Source: CAVYXF01 sp963772335
GTDB taxonomy: Bacteria; Pseudomonadota; Alphaproteobacteria; Rhizobiales; Rhodomicrobiaceae
Direction of reading: 5' to 3'
Assembly: GCA_963772335.1 (NCBI GenBank)
Contig: CAVYXF010000003.1
Location: 620,001-684,000, forward strand
Length of the DNA: 64,000 nt
Under the pieces are notes generated by a model that saw only the letters and a list, made by a program, of their open reading frames with translations, was not told where the DNA came from and did no database searches. Both the position numbers and the translations under genes were made by a program. Of this stretch, positions 35,261 through 43,859 are shown piece after piece; positions within the stretch are counted from its first letter, which is position 1; each line of letters starts with the position of its first letter.

Positions 35261-36820
35261 TCAAACCACGCGCAGACGTTCCAGAAGCGACTGCTTCTTT
35301 TCGGAGGTTGCGACCTCCTCTGCATCGTCCGCGTTGCTTCCGTTTTCCGGCCCCGATGGCGCGGCCGAGGCAACGACACTCTGAAGCGGAGCATCCGCTT
35401 GCGTTAAATCACCAGCTGCAGACGACGATGCCGTACCGCGGCCGTCAAAAATCTCCCGCAGCATGCGGTCGATATTCGGTTCCGCTGATGTCCCGGCGGC
35501 AGAGGGCTCGGCGGAGGGCGCCTCATCCCCGCTGCTCTTAGCCCGCAGCGCTGGGTTTGTGGGGATGGCAGCGGCGGAATCGAAGCGAGTACCCGATTTG
35601 ACCTCGCTGGCCTGCGTAGCTGCCGCGTCAGGCGTGGCTGGCGTGCGCACTTCTGCCTTGCCGGCAACGGATAAGCGCGCTTCTGGCCCACCCGCCGCCG
35701 TGACGACGTTCCGATTGAGCAGGGTCCGAAGCGCTGCCGTCTGCCCCTTCGCGCCATCGGACGCGGCTTCGCTGGTGATCGAAGGCCGACGCGCTTCCGG
35801 AGGGCGAACTGGCGGACGTACAACGTTCGGCTGACCGGCTGTGTCGGGGCGACGAGTAGCGGTCTCGGCTGTTACGTCGGCGGCTTCAGATCGATCCGCG
35901 CCGGCAGCAGGCGAGGACCGGTCCGCAGTGCGCGGCCATGGCTGCGGGGCGGACATTGGGCGCTCCGCGGGCGGGCGACGGGCCGGTCTGGGGGGCGTCT
36001 CCTCGCGCGGGGGCGATAGCGCGGCATTATCGCTGGCCCGCTGCGCCGCTATCTGCCTTTCCTGGGCCGCGGCGGCTGCCATGATCTGCTCGGCGAGGTT
36101 TTGCAGCTCCGTGCGCAAAACGGCCACCTGTCCGGCCTCACGCTCTTGGGCGAGAGCTAGCTGCTCACGCACTTTGGAAAGTTCGAGATTGAGCCGGTCG
36201 TGTTCGGAGCGGAACTCCTGAAGCGTCCACTGAGCCGGACTTTTTTTGAAGCGCCCGGTCCTGTCGACGCTATTGCCTTCCAGTCCCTCCCGCAGCTTTT
36301 GAATCTCACCCTGCTGCAGGGCCGATGAACGCTGAATCAGCGACAGCGCTTCTTCCCTGCGGCGGATTGCATTTTGCAAACTGGCAACTTCTGTCGCGCG
36401 TTCGTCGAGGGCGGCTTTCGCCGCAACCAGTGCTGCTTCGAGCTCCGGAAAGCGCTTCCTGATCGTGCGCTCGAAAACATGGGCGGCATTGCTGCGCTCC
36501 TCGAGCTGCTTCTCCAGCGCCGCAACCCGGTCGCGGAATTCACCGACCACGATTTGCAGCCGGCTGATCTCGACCAGCTGACCTGCCGATTTGTCACGCG
36601 CTTTGTTGAGCCCGGCCTCAAGCCGCCTTATTTGCATGGCATAGGACGCACGCAGAAGGTCCTTATCCGCCTCAATGTCCGAGAGAGACATGGGCAGGGT
36701 CGCGTCAAGACGCTTGGTCGTCAGGCGGACGGCTCTTCGCCAGATGGTCGGCGCGATCAGCAAGGCAAGAAGCCCGGCCGTACAAAAGCCTAGCATGACC
36801 AGCAAGGCGTACTCGATCAT
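35261..36820 (-). CDS. Membrane-anchored coiled-coil protein, unknown function
   Basis: 519 residues. An N-terminal membrane helix (about 4-26, YALLVMLGFCTAGLLALLIAPTIW without its last residues) is followed by basic RRAVRLTTKR, so the bulk is cytoplasmic. Residues about 50-270 form a long coiled coil with heptad-like Leu/Ala/Glu spacing (SRLQIVVGEFRDRVAALEKQLEERS). The C-terminal 240 residues are Ala/Pro/Ser/Arg-rich and probably disordered, with a short conserved-looking tail (IDRMLREIFDG and QSLLERLRVV). No enzymatic motifs are seen. The layout is common to alphaproteobacterial proteins of unknown function and could serve scaffolding or polar localisation. Confidence 0.75.
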   Translation of the reverse strand: MIEYALLVMLGFCTAGLLALLIAPTIWRRAVRLTTKRLDATLPMSLSDIEADKDLLRASYAMQIRRLEAGLNKARDKSAGQLVEISRLQIVVGEFRDRVAALEKQLEERSNAAHVFERTIRKRFPELEAALVAAKAALDERATEVASLQNAIRRREEALSLIQRSSALQQGEIQKLREGLEGNSVDRTGRFKKSPAQWTLQEFRSEHDRLNLELSKVREQLALAQEREAGQVAVLRTELQNLAEQIMAAAAAQERQIAAQRASDNAALSPPREETPPRPARRPPAERPMSAPQPWPRTADRSSPAAGADRSEAADVTAETATRRPDTAGQPNVVRPPVRPPEARRPSITSEAASDGAKGQTAALRTLLNRNVVTAAGGPEARLSVAGKAEVRTPATPDAAATQASEVKSGTRFDSAAAIPTNPALRAKSSGDEAPSAEPSAAGTSAEPNIDRMLREIFDGRGTASSSAAGDLTQADAPLQSVVASAAPSGPENGSNADDAEEVATSEKKQSLLERLRVV

Positions 36821-36935
36821 GAAGCCGGGCTCCCTCTCTCACGCAAGACGTGGCAGCGTATTGCCACACCCTTCAGCAAGCGGACACTCGTAGCGAACAA
36901 CTGCCGCCCCCCGGCATTGGTTCGCATCGACCGCC

Positions 36936-37769
36936 TCAAAACGGATTCCAGGTCGGCGTCCTGGTATATTTTAGATAGCCGATATTTGCACCCAGCCGCA
37001 GGCCTACGCCTGACCGGATCGGTGCGAGCACCACGTCGTCATAGGTCTGGAACGTCACGCCAACCCCACCGACAAGATAGGCCGAACCGTCCACGCCTGC
37101 AAAGCGGTTATAAATCTGGTTCGCGTCCACCAGGTTGTAGACCAGAATAAGTGTCTTAGATCCTTCCGCGCCGAAATCGTAACCAAACGACGGCCCCTGC
37201 CAGTAGACACGGTGCACGCCAAAGCTCTTGGTGTAGAGCCTTCCCTCGCCATAGCGCAGCCCTGCAACAATTGCGCCGCCAGCTTCCTCGCCCAGGATAT
37301 AACCGTTCGGGCGCCCCTGCTTGGAAAATGCATACTCCACGACTTTGGCGAGACTCTTTGACACGCCGCCAAAGAAGCGGTGGCCGGCATCGACAATCTC
37401 GTCAATCGAATAGGTGCGATCGGAATAAGGAGGCGGCGCTCCGTAATCATGCTCGCTGCGTGGCGGCAAGTCATCCGGCGCAGCGGCCTGGCGGTCATAA
37501 TCGGCATCGCCATCGCCCTGGTTACCTTGGTAGGGCGGAGGGGGCGGCGGAGGCGGCGGACCGTCACTGCCGCGATGGGGGCTGATCCGCTGCGGTGCGT
37601 CATAGCCGGCAGGCGGGGCCGGCTCGTGTCCCGCGGGAGGTAGATAGTCACCGCTCTGCGCGACCCGAACCGCGCCAGCTGAAGTAGCCTCGGACGATGC
37701 CGACTGAGCGGCAAGGCCGGTAAGTAAAGCCGACATCAAGGCAGCGGCGAAATAGCTCTTGCTGTTCAT
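36936..37769 (-). CDS. eipA: DUF1134 envelope protein (EipA family)
   Basis: 277 residues. A Sec signal peptide (MNSKSYFAAALMSALLTGLA) is followed by a long Pro/Asp/Gly-rich linker that includes a run of nine prolines. The C-terminal 160 residues carry the DUF1134 domain: SIDEIVDAGHRFFGGVSKSLAKVVEYAF, NGYILGEEAGGAIVAGLRYGEG, VYWQGPSFGYDFGAEGSKTLILVYNL and the closing GVGLRLGANIGYLKY. EipA homologues in Brucella and Caulobacter are periplasmic beta-barrel-like proteins needed for cell-envelope integrity. In Brucella the gene is under CtrA control, which fits the nearby ctrA block, though I see no clear CtrA box here. Confidence 0.92.
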   Translation of the reverse strand: MNSKSYFAAALMSALLTGLAAQSASSEATSAGAVRVAQSGDYLPPAGHEPAPPAGYDAPQRISPHRGSDGPPPPPPPPPYQGNQGDGDADYDRQAAAPDDLPPRSEHDYGAPPPYSDRTYSIDEIVDAGHRFFGGVSKSLAKVVEYAFSKQGRPNGYILGEEAGGAIVAGLRYGEGRLYTKSFGVHRVYWQGPSFGYDFGAEGSKTLILVYNLVDANQIYNRFAGVDGSAYLVGGVGVTFQTYDDVVLAPIRSGVGLRLGANIGYLKYTRTPTWNPF

Positions 37770-37883
37770 GGAAGAGATGCCTCGCTGTTCCGACTCTGTA
37801 ATGACCTTTGGTTACCGCCTTTACGCTCGAACTCTTAAATTTGCGTCGATTCGCCAAAAACCCTGCTTACCATCCAAATTCCG

Positions 37884-38723
37884 CTAAACTAGGGCCGGCG
37901 GCATTAGCGCGGCGGTCGTCTCCCGCCCGAACGCCATGAATGCTGGATTGAGTAACCCAACCTCGCGCTTACCATAGGCGAGTGGCTTGCCGTCAAGCGT
38001 GAGCACCACCCCGCCCGCCGCATTCAGAATGGCGTGGCCGGCAGCCGTATCCCATTCGAAGGTGGGGCTGAGACGTGGATAGACGTCCGCGCCGCCATCT
38101 GCAAGGACGCCGAACTTCAGCGAGGAGCCGAGTTGAACCGACTCTGCGCCGGGCAATGCGGCAACGAACCGGTCGGTCTCCTCCGTCCGATGTGACCGGC
38201 TAACCAGGAGCTTGAGATGGGCGCTCTCCGCCTCTCGGGTGTGAATAGGCGTTGGTGCCAACTCCTCCAATGGTTCGGTGCGCTCAGGCGCCATTCGGGC
38301 GCACACCGCCTCGGTGGGTGAGAGCGTCACGTAGAGCACCTCGAGCGCAGGAGCAAAGATCAGGCCGAAGACCGGCCGGCGCCTCTTAATCAAAGCGATA
38401 TTAACCGTGAACTCCTTGCCGCCTTTCAGAAAATCCTTTGTGCCGTCGAGAGGATCGACTAGGAAGAACGGCTCGTCCGGATTGAAGCCGTCCGGCAGCA
38501 CGCTGACCGACTCCTCCGCAGCAACCGCAATCCCGGGGGTAAGGCGTGCCAGATCGTTGAGGATCAATTCCTCCGCAACCTGGTCTGCATGGGTAACCGG
38601 GCTGCCGTCCTCCTTAATGGTGAAATCTGCACTCTGCCCGCGATAGCGCATGATCAGCTCGCCTGCGCTGCGGGCAGTGTGGGTCAAGGCCGCCGCGAGT
38701 TCCCTGTAACTTTCGTCATCCAT
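37884..38723 (-). CDS. cysQ: 3'(2'),5'-bisphosphate nucleotidase
   Basis: 279 residues of the inositol-monophosphatase-like fold. Metal and catalytic motifs are all present: EESV in AVAAEESVSVL, DPLDGTKDF in FFLVDPLDGTKDFLKGG, and EWDTAAGHAIL near the C terminus. FTVNIALI and the overall length fit CysQ. It removes the 3' phosphate from PAP, a by-product of sulfate assimilation that inhibits sulfotransferases and RNases. Cytoplasmic or membrane-associated. It is divergent from chpT across about 290 bp. Confidence 0.93.
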   Translation of the reverse strand: MDDESYRELAAALTHTARSAGELIMRYRGQSADFTIKEDGSPVTHADQVAEELILNDLARLTPGIAVAAEESVSVLPDGFNPDEPFFLVDPLDGTKDFLKGGKEFTVNIALIKRRRPVFGLIFAPALEVLYVTLSPTEAVCARMAPERTEPLEELAPTPIHTREAESAHLKLLVSRSHRTEETDRFVAALPGAESVQLGSSLKFGVLADGGADVYPRLSPTFEWDTAAGHAILNAAGGVVLTLDGKPLAYGKREVGLLNPAFMAFGRETTAALMPPALV

Positions 38724-39015
38724 GCACAGATCGCTTCTTTTGTTCCGCTGCGGGTCGTGTAATCCGAAAGCCGTTCAAATACCAGCGCGCTGTTGATTTG
38801 CGCGCCCCCGATTCGCTGACACAGAGCCGCTGCCCGGCTACGCATCGCGCTTTATCCACGGAATTGTCGCCAGCAAATCAACTGCGAAAACAGGATGTTA
38901 TGGTCAGGCGCCAGGATAGGTCTGGCGGTGACGCCACATCGACGTTATCAGCATCCGACCTGGGCGCTAATCTCACCCGCCCGGCCATCGGTGGTTATTT
39001 TCAAGAGGACAGTGC

Positions 39016-39657
39016 ATGTCGGCGGATGTGCTTCTCGACGACCTTCATTTTACGGCATTCATGTCGAGCAAGATCTGTCACGACCTGGTCGGCCCAGTGG
39101 GGGCGATCAGCAACGGCCTTGAGCTGCTCGATGAGGAAACCGACGAGCAGACCCGCGCCTATGCCCTCGAGCTGATCCAATTCAGCGCCCATGCCGCACG
39201 CACGCGCCTAGAATATGCGCGGTTGGCGTTTGGTGCCTCTACGGCAATGGGCTCCGAAATCGATCTGCACCATGCCGAGGGCATCGTTCGTGGCTTTGTC
39301 GAGGAAGGCAAGCACAAGCTGCAGTGGGACATTCCGGCTGGCAACATGGAGAAGAACAGAGCTCGGCTCCTAATGATGCTGCTGGCGGTGTCCATGCCTT
39401 CCATTCCAGCCGGCGGCAGCATTGTCGCCAAGATGAAGGGAACGCTGGAGAAGCCCTCCTTCGAGCTTCGTTGCTCAGGTCGCGGCGCCCGCATTCCGGA
39501 AGGACTGCCGGATATGTTTGCAGGCAAAAGCGCCGCCGTCGATCCTCGCTCGGTCATTGGCTATTATACCGCGCGGCTAGCGCAGGCGTCGAACATGACG
39601 TTAACGGTGCGGAAAGAGGGCCCGGATATTGTGTTCGAGGCAGTTCCCCTTCCGTAA
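39016..39657 (+). CDS. chpT: Histidine phosphotransferase ChpT
   Basis: 213 residues. The phosphoacceptor helix SSKICHDLVGPVGAISNGLELL, with His in CHDLVGP, is diagnostic of ChpT (a degenerate histidine-kinase-like dimer that no longer binds ATP). ChpT relays phosphate from the CckA receiver domain to CtrA and CpdR, the core of alphaproteobacterial cell-cycle and motility control. Here ctrA lies only 1 kb away on the opposite strand, which strengthens the call. A GATTC site (GANTC, the CcrM target) is at 38810-38814 in the upstream gap. The next gene, a receiver domain, starts 38 bp downstream and may share the transcript. Confidence 0.93.
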   Translation: MSADVLLDDLHFTAFMSSKICHDLVGPVGAISNGLELLDEETDEQTRAYALELIQFSAHAARTRLEYARLAFGASTAMGSEIDLHHAEGIVRGFVEEGKHKLQWDIPAGNMEKNRARLLMMLLAVSMPSIPAGGSIVAKMKGTLEKPSFELRCSGRGARIPEGLPDMFAGKSAAVDPRSVIGYYTARLAQASNMTLTVRKEGPDIVFEAVPLP

Positions 39658-39695
39658 AAACCGCGTGCGTGTTTTTAAGTATCCGGAGCATTCTC

Positions 39696-40097
39696 GTGTT
39701 GCGTTCTATGCTCGCCCGCTTTTCGCGCAAGAAGCTTTGCCTGATCGCCGATGACAGTGCGGTAATCCGCAGGGCGGCTCGGTCGATCTTGCGCGATTTG
39801 CATTTTCATACCGCCGAAGCCGAGAATGGGCTGGACGCGCTCTCGAAATGCCGGGAGGCAAGGCCTGACGCCATTCTCCTCGACCATGCCATGCCTTATC
39901 TCGACGGAATGGGTGTTATGGCGGCCTTGCGCCAGGGGGTGATGGGTCCTGCTCCCAAGATCATCTTTTGCACCGCAGAGCGGGATCCCGGTTCCATAGC
40001 CCGCGCGATCGAGGCCGGCGCAAGCGAATATCTGATCAAGCCTTTCGATCGTGACATCCTGGCGTGCAAGCTGGAGAAGCTGGGGCTCACCGTTTAG
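39696..40097 (+). CDS. Single-domain response regulator next to chpT
   Basis: About 133 residues from a GTG at 39696 behind CGGAG; ATG 39708 is an alternative. The receiver has the acidic pair in LIADDSAVIRRAARS, phospho-Asp in AILLDHAMPYLDG, Thr in IIFCTAERD and Lys in EYLIKPFDRD. No output domain is present. It resembles CheY/CpdR-like receivers conserved next to chpT in this order and may act as an extra phosphate acceptor or sink in the CckA-ChpT relay. Its sequence does not match CpdR closely enough to use that name. Confidence 0.85.
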   Translation: MLRSMLARFSRKKLCLIADDSAVIRRAARSILRDLHFHTAEAENGLDALSKCREARPDAILLDHAMPYLDGMGVMAALRQGVMGPAPKIIFCTAERDPGSIARAIEAGASEYLIKPFDRDILACKLEKLGLTV

Positions 40098-40143
40098 CGG
40101 CGCCTCACTCGTCTGCCGCTACTTCGCACGTCCATAATGCGCT

Positions 40144-40648
40144 GACAGGAACATCGGGCATCTGCAATCGTCGATCCGCCACAACTGCGCGGCGCGTCTT
40201 GACGCGGTTTGCCGGCAGTTGCGCAAACGAGGCGCACGCCATGATGCCTCCAAGCTCGCCGAATGAAAGCCGCTATTCGATGCCGTGGATCAAGACTTCA
40301 GAAACTGGTCTATGGCTCGGATGAATATTTCACGACCATTGAAGCATTGCGGCCGGCGCTTACTCACCACTACGTCAACAACAGCCACCATCCTGAGCAC
40401 TATACCAATGACATAGCGGAATAGATCTCATCGACATCATCGAAATGTACTGCGATTGGGCCGCAGCCTCGCTCCGCACCAAAGACGGTCATCTGCCCGA
40501 CGGCCTGGACATTAACGTTGGGCGGTTTGGCATCGACGCAACGCTAAGCGAAATTTTCAAAAATAACTGGCAGCGCTATGGCGGCTTTTGCGGCCAGCCG
40601 GAACAAAACACTGCGATAGAGCGCTCGGCAGATAAGCGGCAGCCTTAA
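40144..40648 (+). pseudogene. Decayed DUF5662-type gene
   Basis: Conceptual translation across three frames recovers a DUF5662-like protein. Pieces in order are SIRHNCAARLD...RHDASKLAE, a TGA stop at 40264, KPLFDAVDQDF, a frame change near 40298, then GSDEYFTTIEALRPALTHHY and VNNSHHPEHYTND. A second frame change near 40418 leads to IDLIDIIEMYCDWAAASLR and DGLDINVGRFGI. RHDASKL, HHY-N-HHPEHY and EMYCDW are the family's hallmarks. Both frame changes look like single-base deletions. No good start codon remains at the front. With one nonsense and two frameshift changes, real inactivation is more likely here than in tauB or dctM. It overlaps the ctrA 3' end by 4 bp. The biochemical function of DUF5662 is not known to me. 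Confidence 0.8.
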
Positions 40649-41346
40649 GCCGCCGCGGACGAGCTCTGCTCCTTAGGATCCCTGAGCACGTAGCCCCGCC
40701 CCCACACCGTCTCGATGTAATGGTCTCGGCCAGTGGCCATCGCCAGCTTCTTGCGCAGCTTGCAGATGAACACGTCGATGATCTTCAGCTCCGGCTCATC
40801 GATCCCGCCATAGAGATGATTGAGGAACATCTCTTTGGTGAGGGTAGTGCCCTTGCGCAGCGAGAGCAGCTCCAGCATCTGATATTCCTTGCCGGTCAGA
40901 TGCACGCGCTCCTCGCCAACCTCGACCGTCTTGGTGTCGAGATTGACCACGAGATCGCCAGTCTGGATCACGGACTGGGCGTGGCCCTTGGCGCGGCGCA
41001 CGATCGCGTGGATACGCGCGACTAGCTCGTCCTTGTGGAACGGCTTGGTCATGTAGTCGTCGGCGCCGAAGCCGAGGCCGCGCACCTTGTCCTCAATGCC
41101 GGCCATGCCGGACAGAATTAGTATCGGTGTCTTGACCTTGCTCACGCGCAGCGTGCGCAGCACTTCGTAGCCGCTAATGTCGGGAAGGTTCAGATCCAGC
41201 AGGATGATGTCATAGTCGTAGATCTTGCCGAGATCCACGCCCTCCTCGCCCAGATCGGTGGTGAAGACGTTGAACCCTTCAGAAAGCAACATCAGCTCAA
41301 TGCTCTGTGCCGTCGCGCTATCGTCCTCGATAAGCAATACCCTCAT
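40645..41346 (-). CDS. ctrA: Cell-cycle master response regulator CtrA
   Basis: 233 residues, OmpR/PhoB type. The receiver opens MRVLLIEDDSATAQSIELML, with phospho-Asp in IILLDLNLPDISGYEVLRTLR and Lys in DDYMTKPFHKDEL. The DNA-binding winged helix includes LTGKEYQMLELLSLRKGTTLTKEMFLNHLY (positions about 145-175) and ETVWGRGYVLRD. This is essentially the canonical CtrA sequence. It ends in SSSAAA, resembling the short hydrophobic C terminus recognised by ClpXP in Caulobacter (AA ending). It regulates cell division, flagellar and envelope genes by binding TTAA-type sites. Neighbours chpT, fliJ and sciP all belong to the same network. Confidence 0.97.
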   Translation of the reverse strand: MRVLLIEDDSATAQSIELMLLSEGFNVFTTDLGEEGVDLGKIYDYDIILLDLNLPDISGYEVLRTLRVSKVKTPILILSGMAGIEDKVRGLGFGADDYMTKPFHKDELVARIHAIVRRAKGHAQSVIQTGDLVVNLDTKTVEVGEERVHLTGKEYQMLELLSLRKGTTLTKEMFLNHLYGGIDEPELKIIDVFICKLRKKLAMATGRDHYIETVWGRGYVLRDPKEQSSSAAA

Positions 41347-42017
41347 CCCATTCCTCTTTCCTTCGAAGCCCCGCCAGCCGGTGGGCCTTGCATCGCCGTC
41401 CGCCGCAGCGATTGGGCAAGGTTAATTCCATGTCAAAAGTAAACGGCACAGGTTAACAAAAGACTGAGTACAGGACCTTGGAGGGCCATTTGCCCTACAC
41501 CGCATCCGCGTTATGCACTTAATGCGTGCATAATCGATTAACACCGATGCTACAAACTTACGGGGGGCATCATCGAGGCTGAAAGCATAGCCTATATTTG
41601 CCGCCACACGCTAGACGGCCGACGACTGCAGGATCAGGAAAATTACAGACACGCCAAGGAAAAGCCTCAATCGCGCGGCTCCTGCGCGGTTGGAGCCCTC
41701 AGGTCCTAACCGAGTTGTCCGGAAATGAACCTGCCATTGACATATCCCTCTGCCGTCGCCCCGCGAATCACCCCCAAACGGAAATTAGCAAGCTTTGAGG
41801 CGCATCCATAGGTTGCGTTAATGGCTGCGGGCGGTTCCTGGCTAGCTGTGGCAGCAGCGCATCTCTTGTGGTTTACTGCAGTTTAATGTCTCGCTGACAT
41901 GATGAGTGCTGGGCCAATCGGCAGCCTGCTCCGCATCGTCGCGGGCACGGCTATAGCCGGCACGAGAGAAGGGACATGCACCCAGGATCCAAATCGGGAT
42001 CGCGGGCATGCTGAACC
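41347..42017. promoter_or_regulatory. ctrA-fliJ divergent regulatory region
   Basis: 671 bases with no supported gene. It should contain the promoters of ctrA (leftward) and fliJ (rightward). AT-rich patches at 41420-41460 and 41505-41560 contain several TTAA tetramers, including TTAA at 41519 and 41538, and an ATAA spaced seven bases after the first. That is close to, but not exactly, the TTAA-N7-TTAA CtrA box, so autoregulation is plausible. No GANTC site was found in 41347-41600, unlike the Caulobacter ctrA P1 promoter. Confidence 0.5.
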
Positions 42018-42434
42018 ATGAGACATGATGCATTACTGAAGCTGCGGCGGTTCGAGGCGAACGAGAAGCGCCAGAAGGTCGTCGACATCGAGATGATGAT
42101 CGCCGATTTCCGCCGCATGGCCGATGATCTTGACCATCAAATCAAGGTCGAGCAGGAAGCCTCCGGCATCTCCGACGTCAATCACTTCGCGTATCCGACC
42201 TATGCCAAGGCGGCCATCCAGCGCCGCGACAACCTGCGTGCCTCAGTTGAAGCACTCGAGGCCAAGCTGGGGGAGGCCAAGGCCGACCTCGAAGCGGCAT
42301 TGGAAGAGCTGAAGAAAAGCGAGCTTGCCGAGGAACGCAGCCTTGGCGGTGGTCATGGCGAGCGGGGAATAATTCAAGCTCATCCCATCGAGGCGCGCTC
42401 GGTTGGTCATGGCGTGACGAGCCGCAACGCCTGA
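42018..42434 (+). CDS. fliJ: FliJ-like flagellar export chaperone
   Basis: 138 residues, almost wholly helical and highly charged: LLKLRRFEANEKRQKVVDIEMMIADFRRMADDLDHQI, then RRDNLRASVEALEAKLGEAKADLEAALEEL (residues about 70-99). This is the FliJ pattern of an antiparallel coiled coil that contacts the export ATPase FliI and the gate FlhA. In Hyphomicrobiales fliJ commonly neighbours ctrA, which supports the call; usually fliI is beside it, but here it is absent from the window. The start follows weakly from ATG 42018 with no strong ribosome-binding site. Confidence 0.8.
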   Translation: MRHDALLKLRRFEANEKRQKVVDIEMMIADFRRMADDLDHQIKVEQEASGISDVNHFAYPTYAKAAIQRRDNLRASVEALEAKLGEAKADLEAALEELKKSELAEERSLGGGHGERGIIQAHPIEARSVGHGVTSRNA

Positions 42435-42549
42435 TTGCAATCTGACGCTGTCTCACAACGCTCCCTGCCAACATTGTTGAGGCACGCCTCCTCGCTCTTG
42501 CGCCGTGGCTGAAAAAGCCAAAACTGGGTGCGAGCAAAGGAGTCGTGCC

Positions 42550-43035
42550 GTGCCCTCTTTCGATATCGTCTCAAAGACCGACCTCGCCGAGGTCGATAAT
42601 GCGCTTGCCAATCTCACCCGCGAAATCGCGCAGCGCTATGATTTTAAAGGCTCAGCTTGCCGCATCGAGCGCAAGGACGAGGTGCTGACCATCCACGCCG
42701 ATGACGAGTTGAAGCTCAAGCAGGTGCATGAGCTGCTCAAAGGTCATCTGGCGCGGCGCAAGATCGAGCCCGGCGCAATCGAGTTCAAGACGCCGGAAAA
42801 AGCCGCGGGCCAATCTCTCCGCCAGACTGCCAAGGTCAGGAACGGCATCGGCAAAGACCTTGCCAAACGGCTCGTCAAGGACATTAAAGATACAAAATTG
42901 AAGGTTCAAACTGCGATTCAGGGGGATGAATTGCGCGTGACCGGCAAGCAACTCGACGATCTCCAGGCCGTAATGAAACATTTGAAGGGCTTAGGACTTG
43001 AGCAGCCGCTGCAATTCGTCAATTTTCGCGACTAG
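42550..43035 (+). CDS. YajQ-family nucleotide-binding protein
   Basis: 161 residues from a GTG at 42550 behind AAAGGAG; the frame extends upstream to 42505 but family similarity starts at PSFDIVSKTD, the classic YajQ N terminus. EVDNALANLTREIAQRYDFKGS and IKDTKLKVQTAIQGDELRVTGKQLDDLQ (about residues 110-137) complete the signature. The family has two RNP-like domains. A Xanthomonas member binds cyclic di-GMP and modulates a transcription factor; others bind GTP or RNA. Its role here is not known. Confidence 0.93.
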   Translation: MPSFDIVSKTDLAEVDNALANLTREIAQRYDFKGSACRIERKDEVLTIHADDELKLKQVHELLKGHLARRKIEPGAIEFKTPEKAAGQSLRQTAKVRNGIGKDLAKRLVKDIKDTKLKVQTAIQGDELRVTGKQLDDLQAVMKHLKGLGLEQPLQFVNFRD

Positions 43036-43050
43036 GGGGCTGTGGGGGCC

Positions 43051-43773
43051 ATGGGTCGGAGCGATTTGACGCTGAAGCCGCTGTTGTGGTTGTCAGCTTT
43101 GGCGGTCGCCGGTATGCTCGGGGGCTGTGGGCAGATGGCTGGGATGAGCGGTCTGCCGCTGCTTGGCGGCAGCGAACAGCAGACCGCTGAAGCCAGTCCG
43201 GCTCCGGCAGACCCGCCTGCTGCGCTTCCCCCTAAACAAATGCCACCGCTGCCGGCGCACCGGCCCGGCAAGCGGCCACGGGTAGCCGCCGCCAAGCAGC
43301 CTGCTCAGGCGAAGCCGGAGGCGGCTGATCCGCCCGCAGAGCCGGCTAAGCCGGCGGAGTCCGAAGGATCGGGCCTCTCCCTTACAGGCCTGACCGACAT
43401 CCATCTGTTCTCCTCTGCGCCCGATGCCGGCGGACCGGACCGCGTCCTCATCGACAAGTCGCCGGTCGATGCCTATTCGCTGCTCGCCCAGCGCATCAAA
43501 TATTGCTGGCTCAACCCGACGACACCTCGGCTGCCCAATCATGGCTTCTATTCCGACCTGGCCGCGGGAGACGTGAAGGAGGCCAAGATGATCGTCTACG
43601 AGAAAGACCCCGACGGGCGGCGCGGCACCTCGGTCTTCAAAATCGACATCACGGCGGACTCCAGCGGATCACTGGTTGCCGCCCAAAACGTCAAGCTGGA
43701 TAAGAGGTTAGAGGCGAACTTCAAGGCTGATCTGGCGCGCTGGGCGAAAGGCGACGAGCGCTGCAAGAGTTGA
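43051..43773 (+). CDS. Lipoprotein of unknown function, first of a tandem pair
   Basis: About 240 residues from ATG 43051; GTG 43042 is possible. A lipoprotein signal peptide ends in the lipobox MLGGC. A Pro/Ala/Lys-rich linker of about 90 residues, suited to spanning the periplasm, leads to a C-terminal domain of about 110 residues beginning YSLLAQRIKYCWLNP. It ends ANFKADLARWAKGDERC, so the domain has two cysteines, one near each end, that may form a disulfide. The following gene has a similar K-x-CWL opening and W...C ending. No family is recognised. Confidence 0.75.
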   Translation: MGRSDLTLKPLLWLSALAVAGMLGGCGQMAGMSGLPLLGGSEQQTAEASPAPADPPAALPPKQMPPLPAHRPGKRPRVAAAKQPAQAKPEAADPPAEPAKPAESEGSGLSLTGLTDIHLFSSAPDAGGPDRVLIDKSPVDAYSLLAQRIKYCWLNPTTPRLPNHGFYSDLAAGDVKEAKMIVYEKDPDGRRGTSVFKIDITADSSGSLVAAQNVKLDKRLEANFKADLARWAKGDERCKS

Positions 43774-43859
43774 TGCCGGGGCGCATTCGCTCCGGCAACT
43801 CCCAATTTTGACACTTTCGATTCGTAAGTCTTGCGCGGGGTGGTGGCGTTCGTCGGGGC

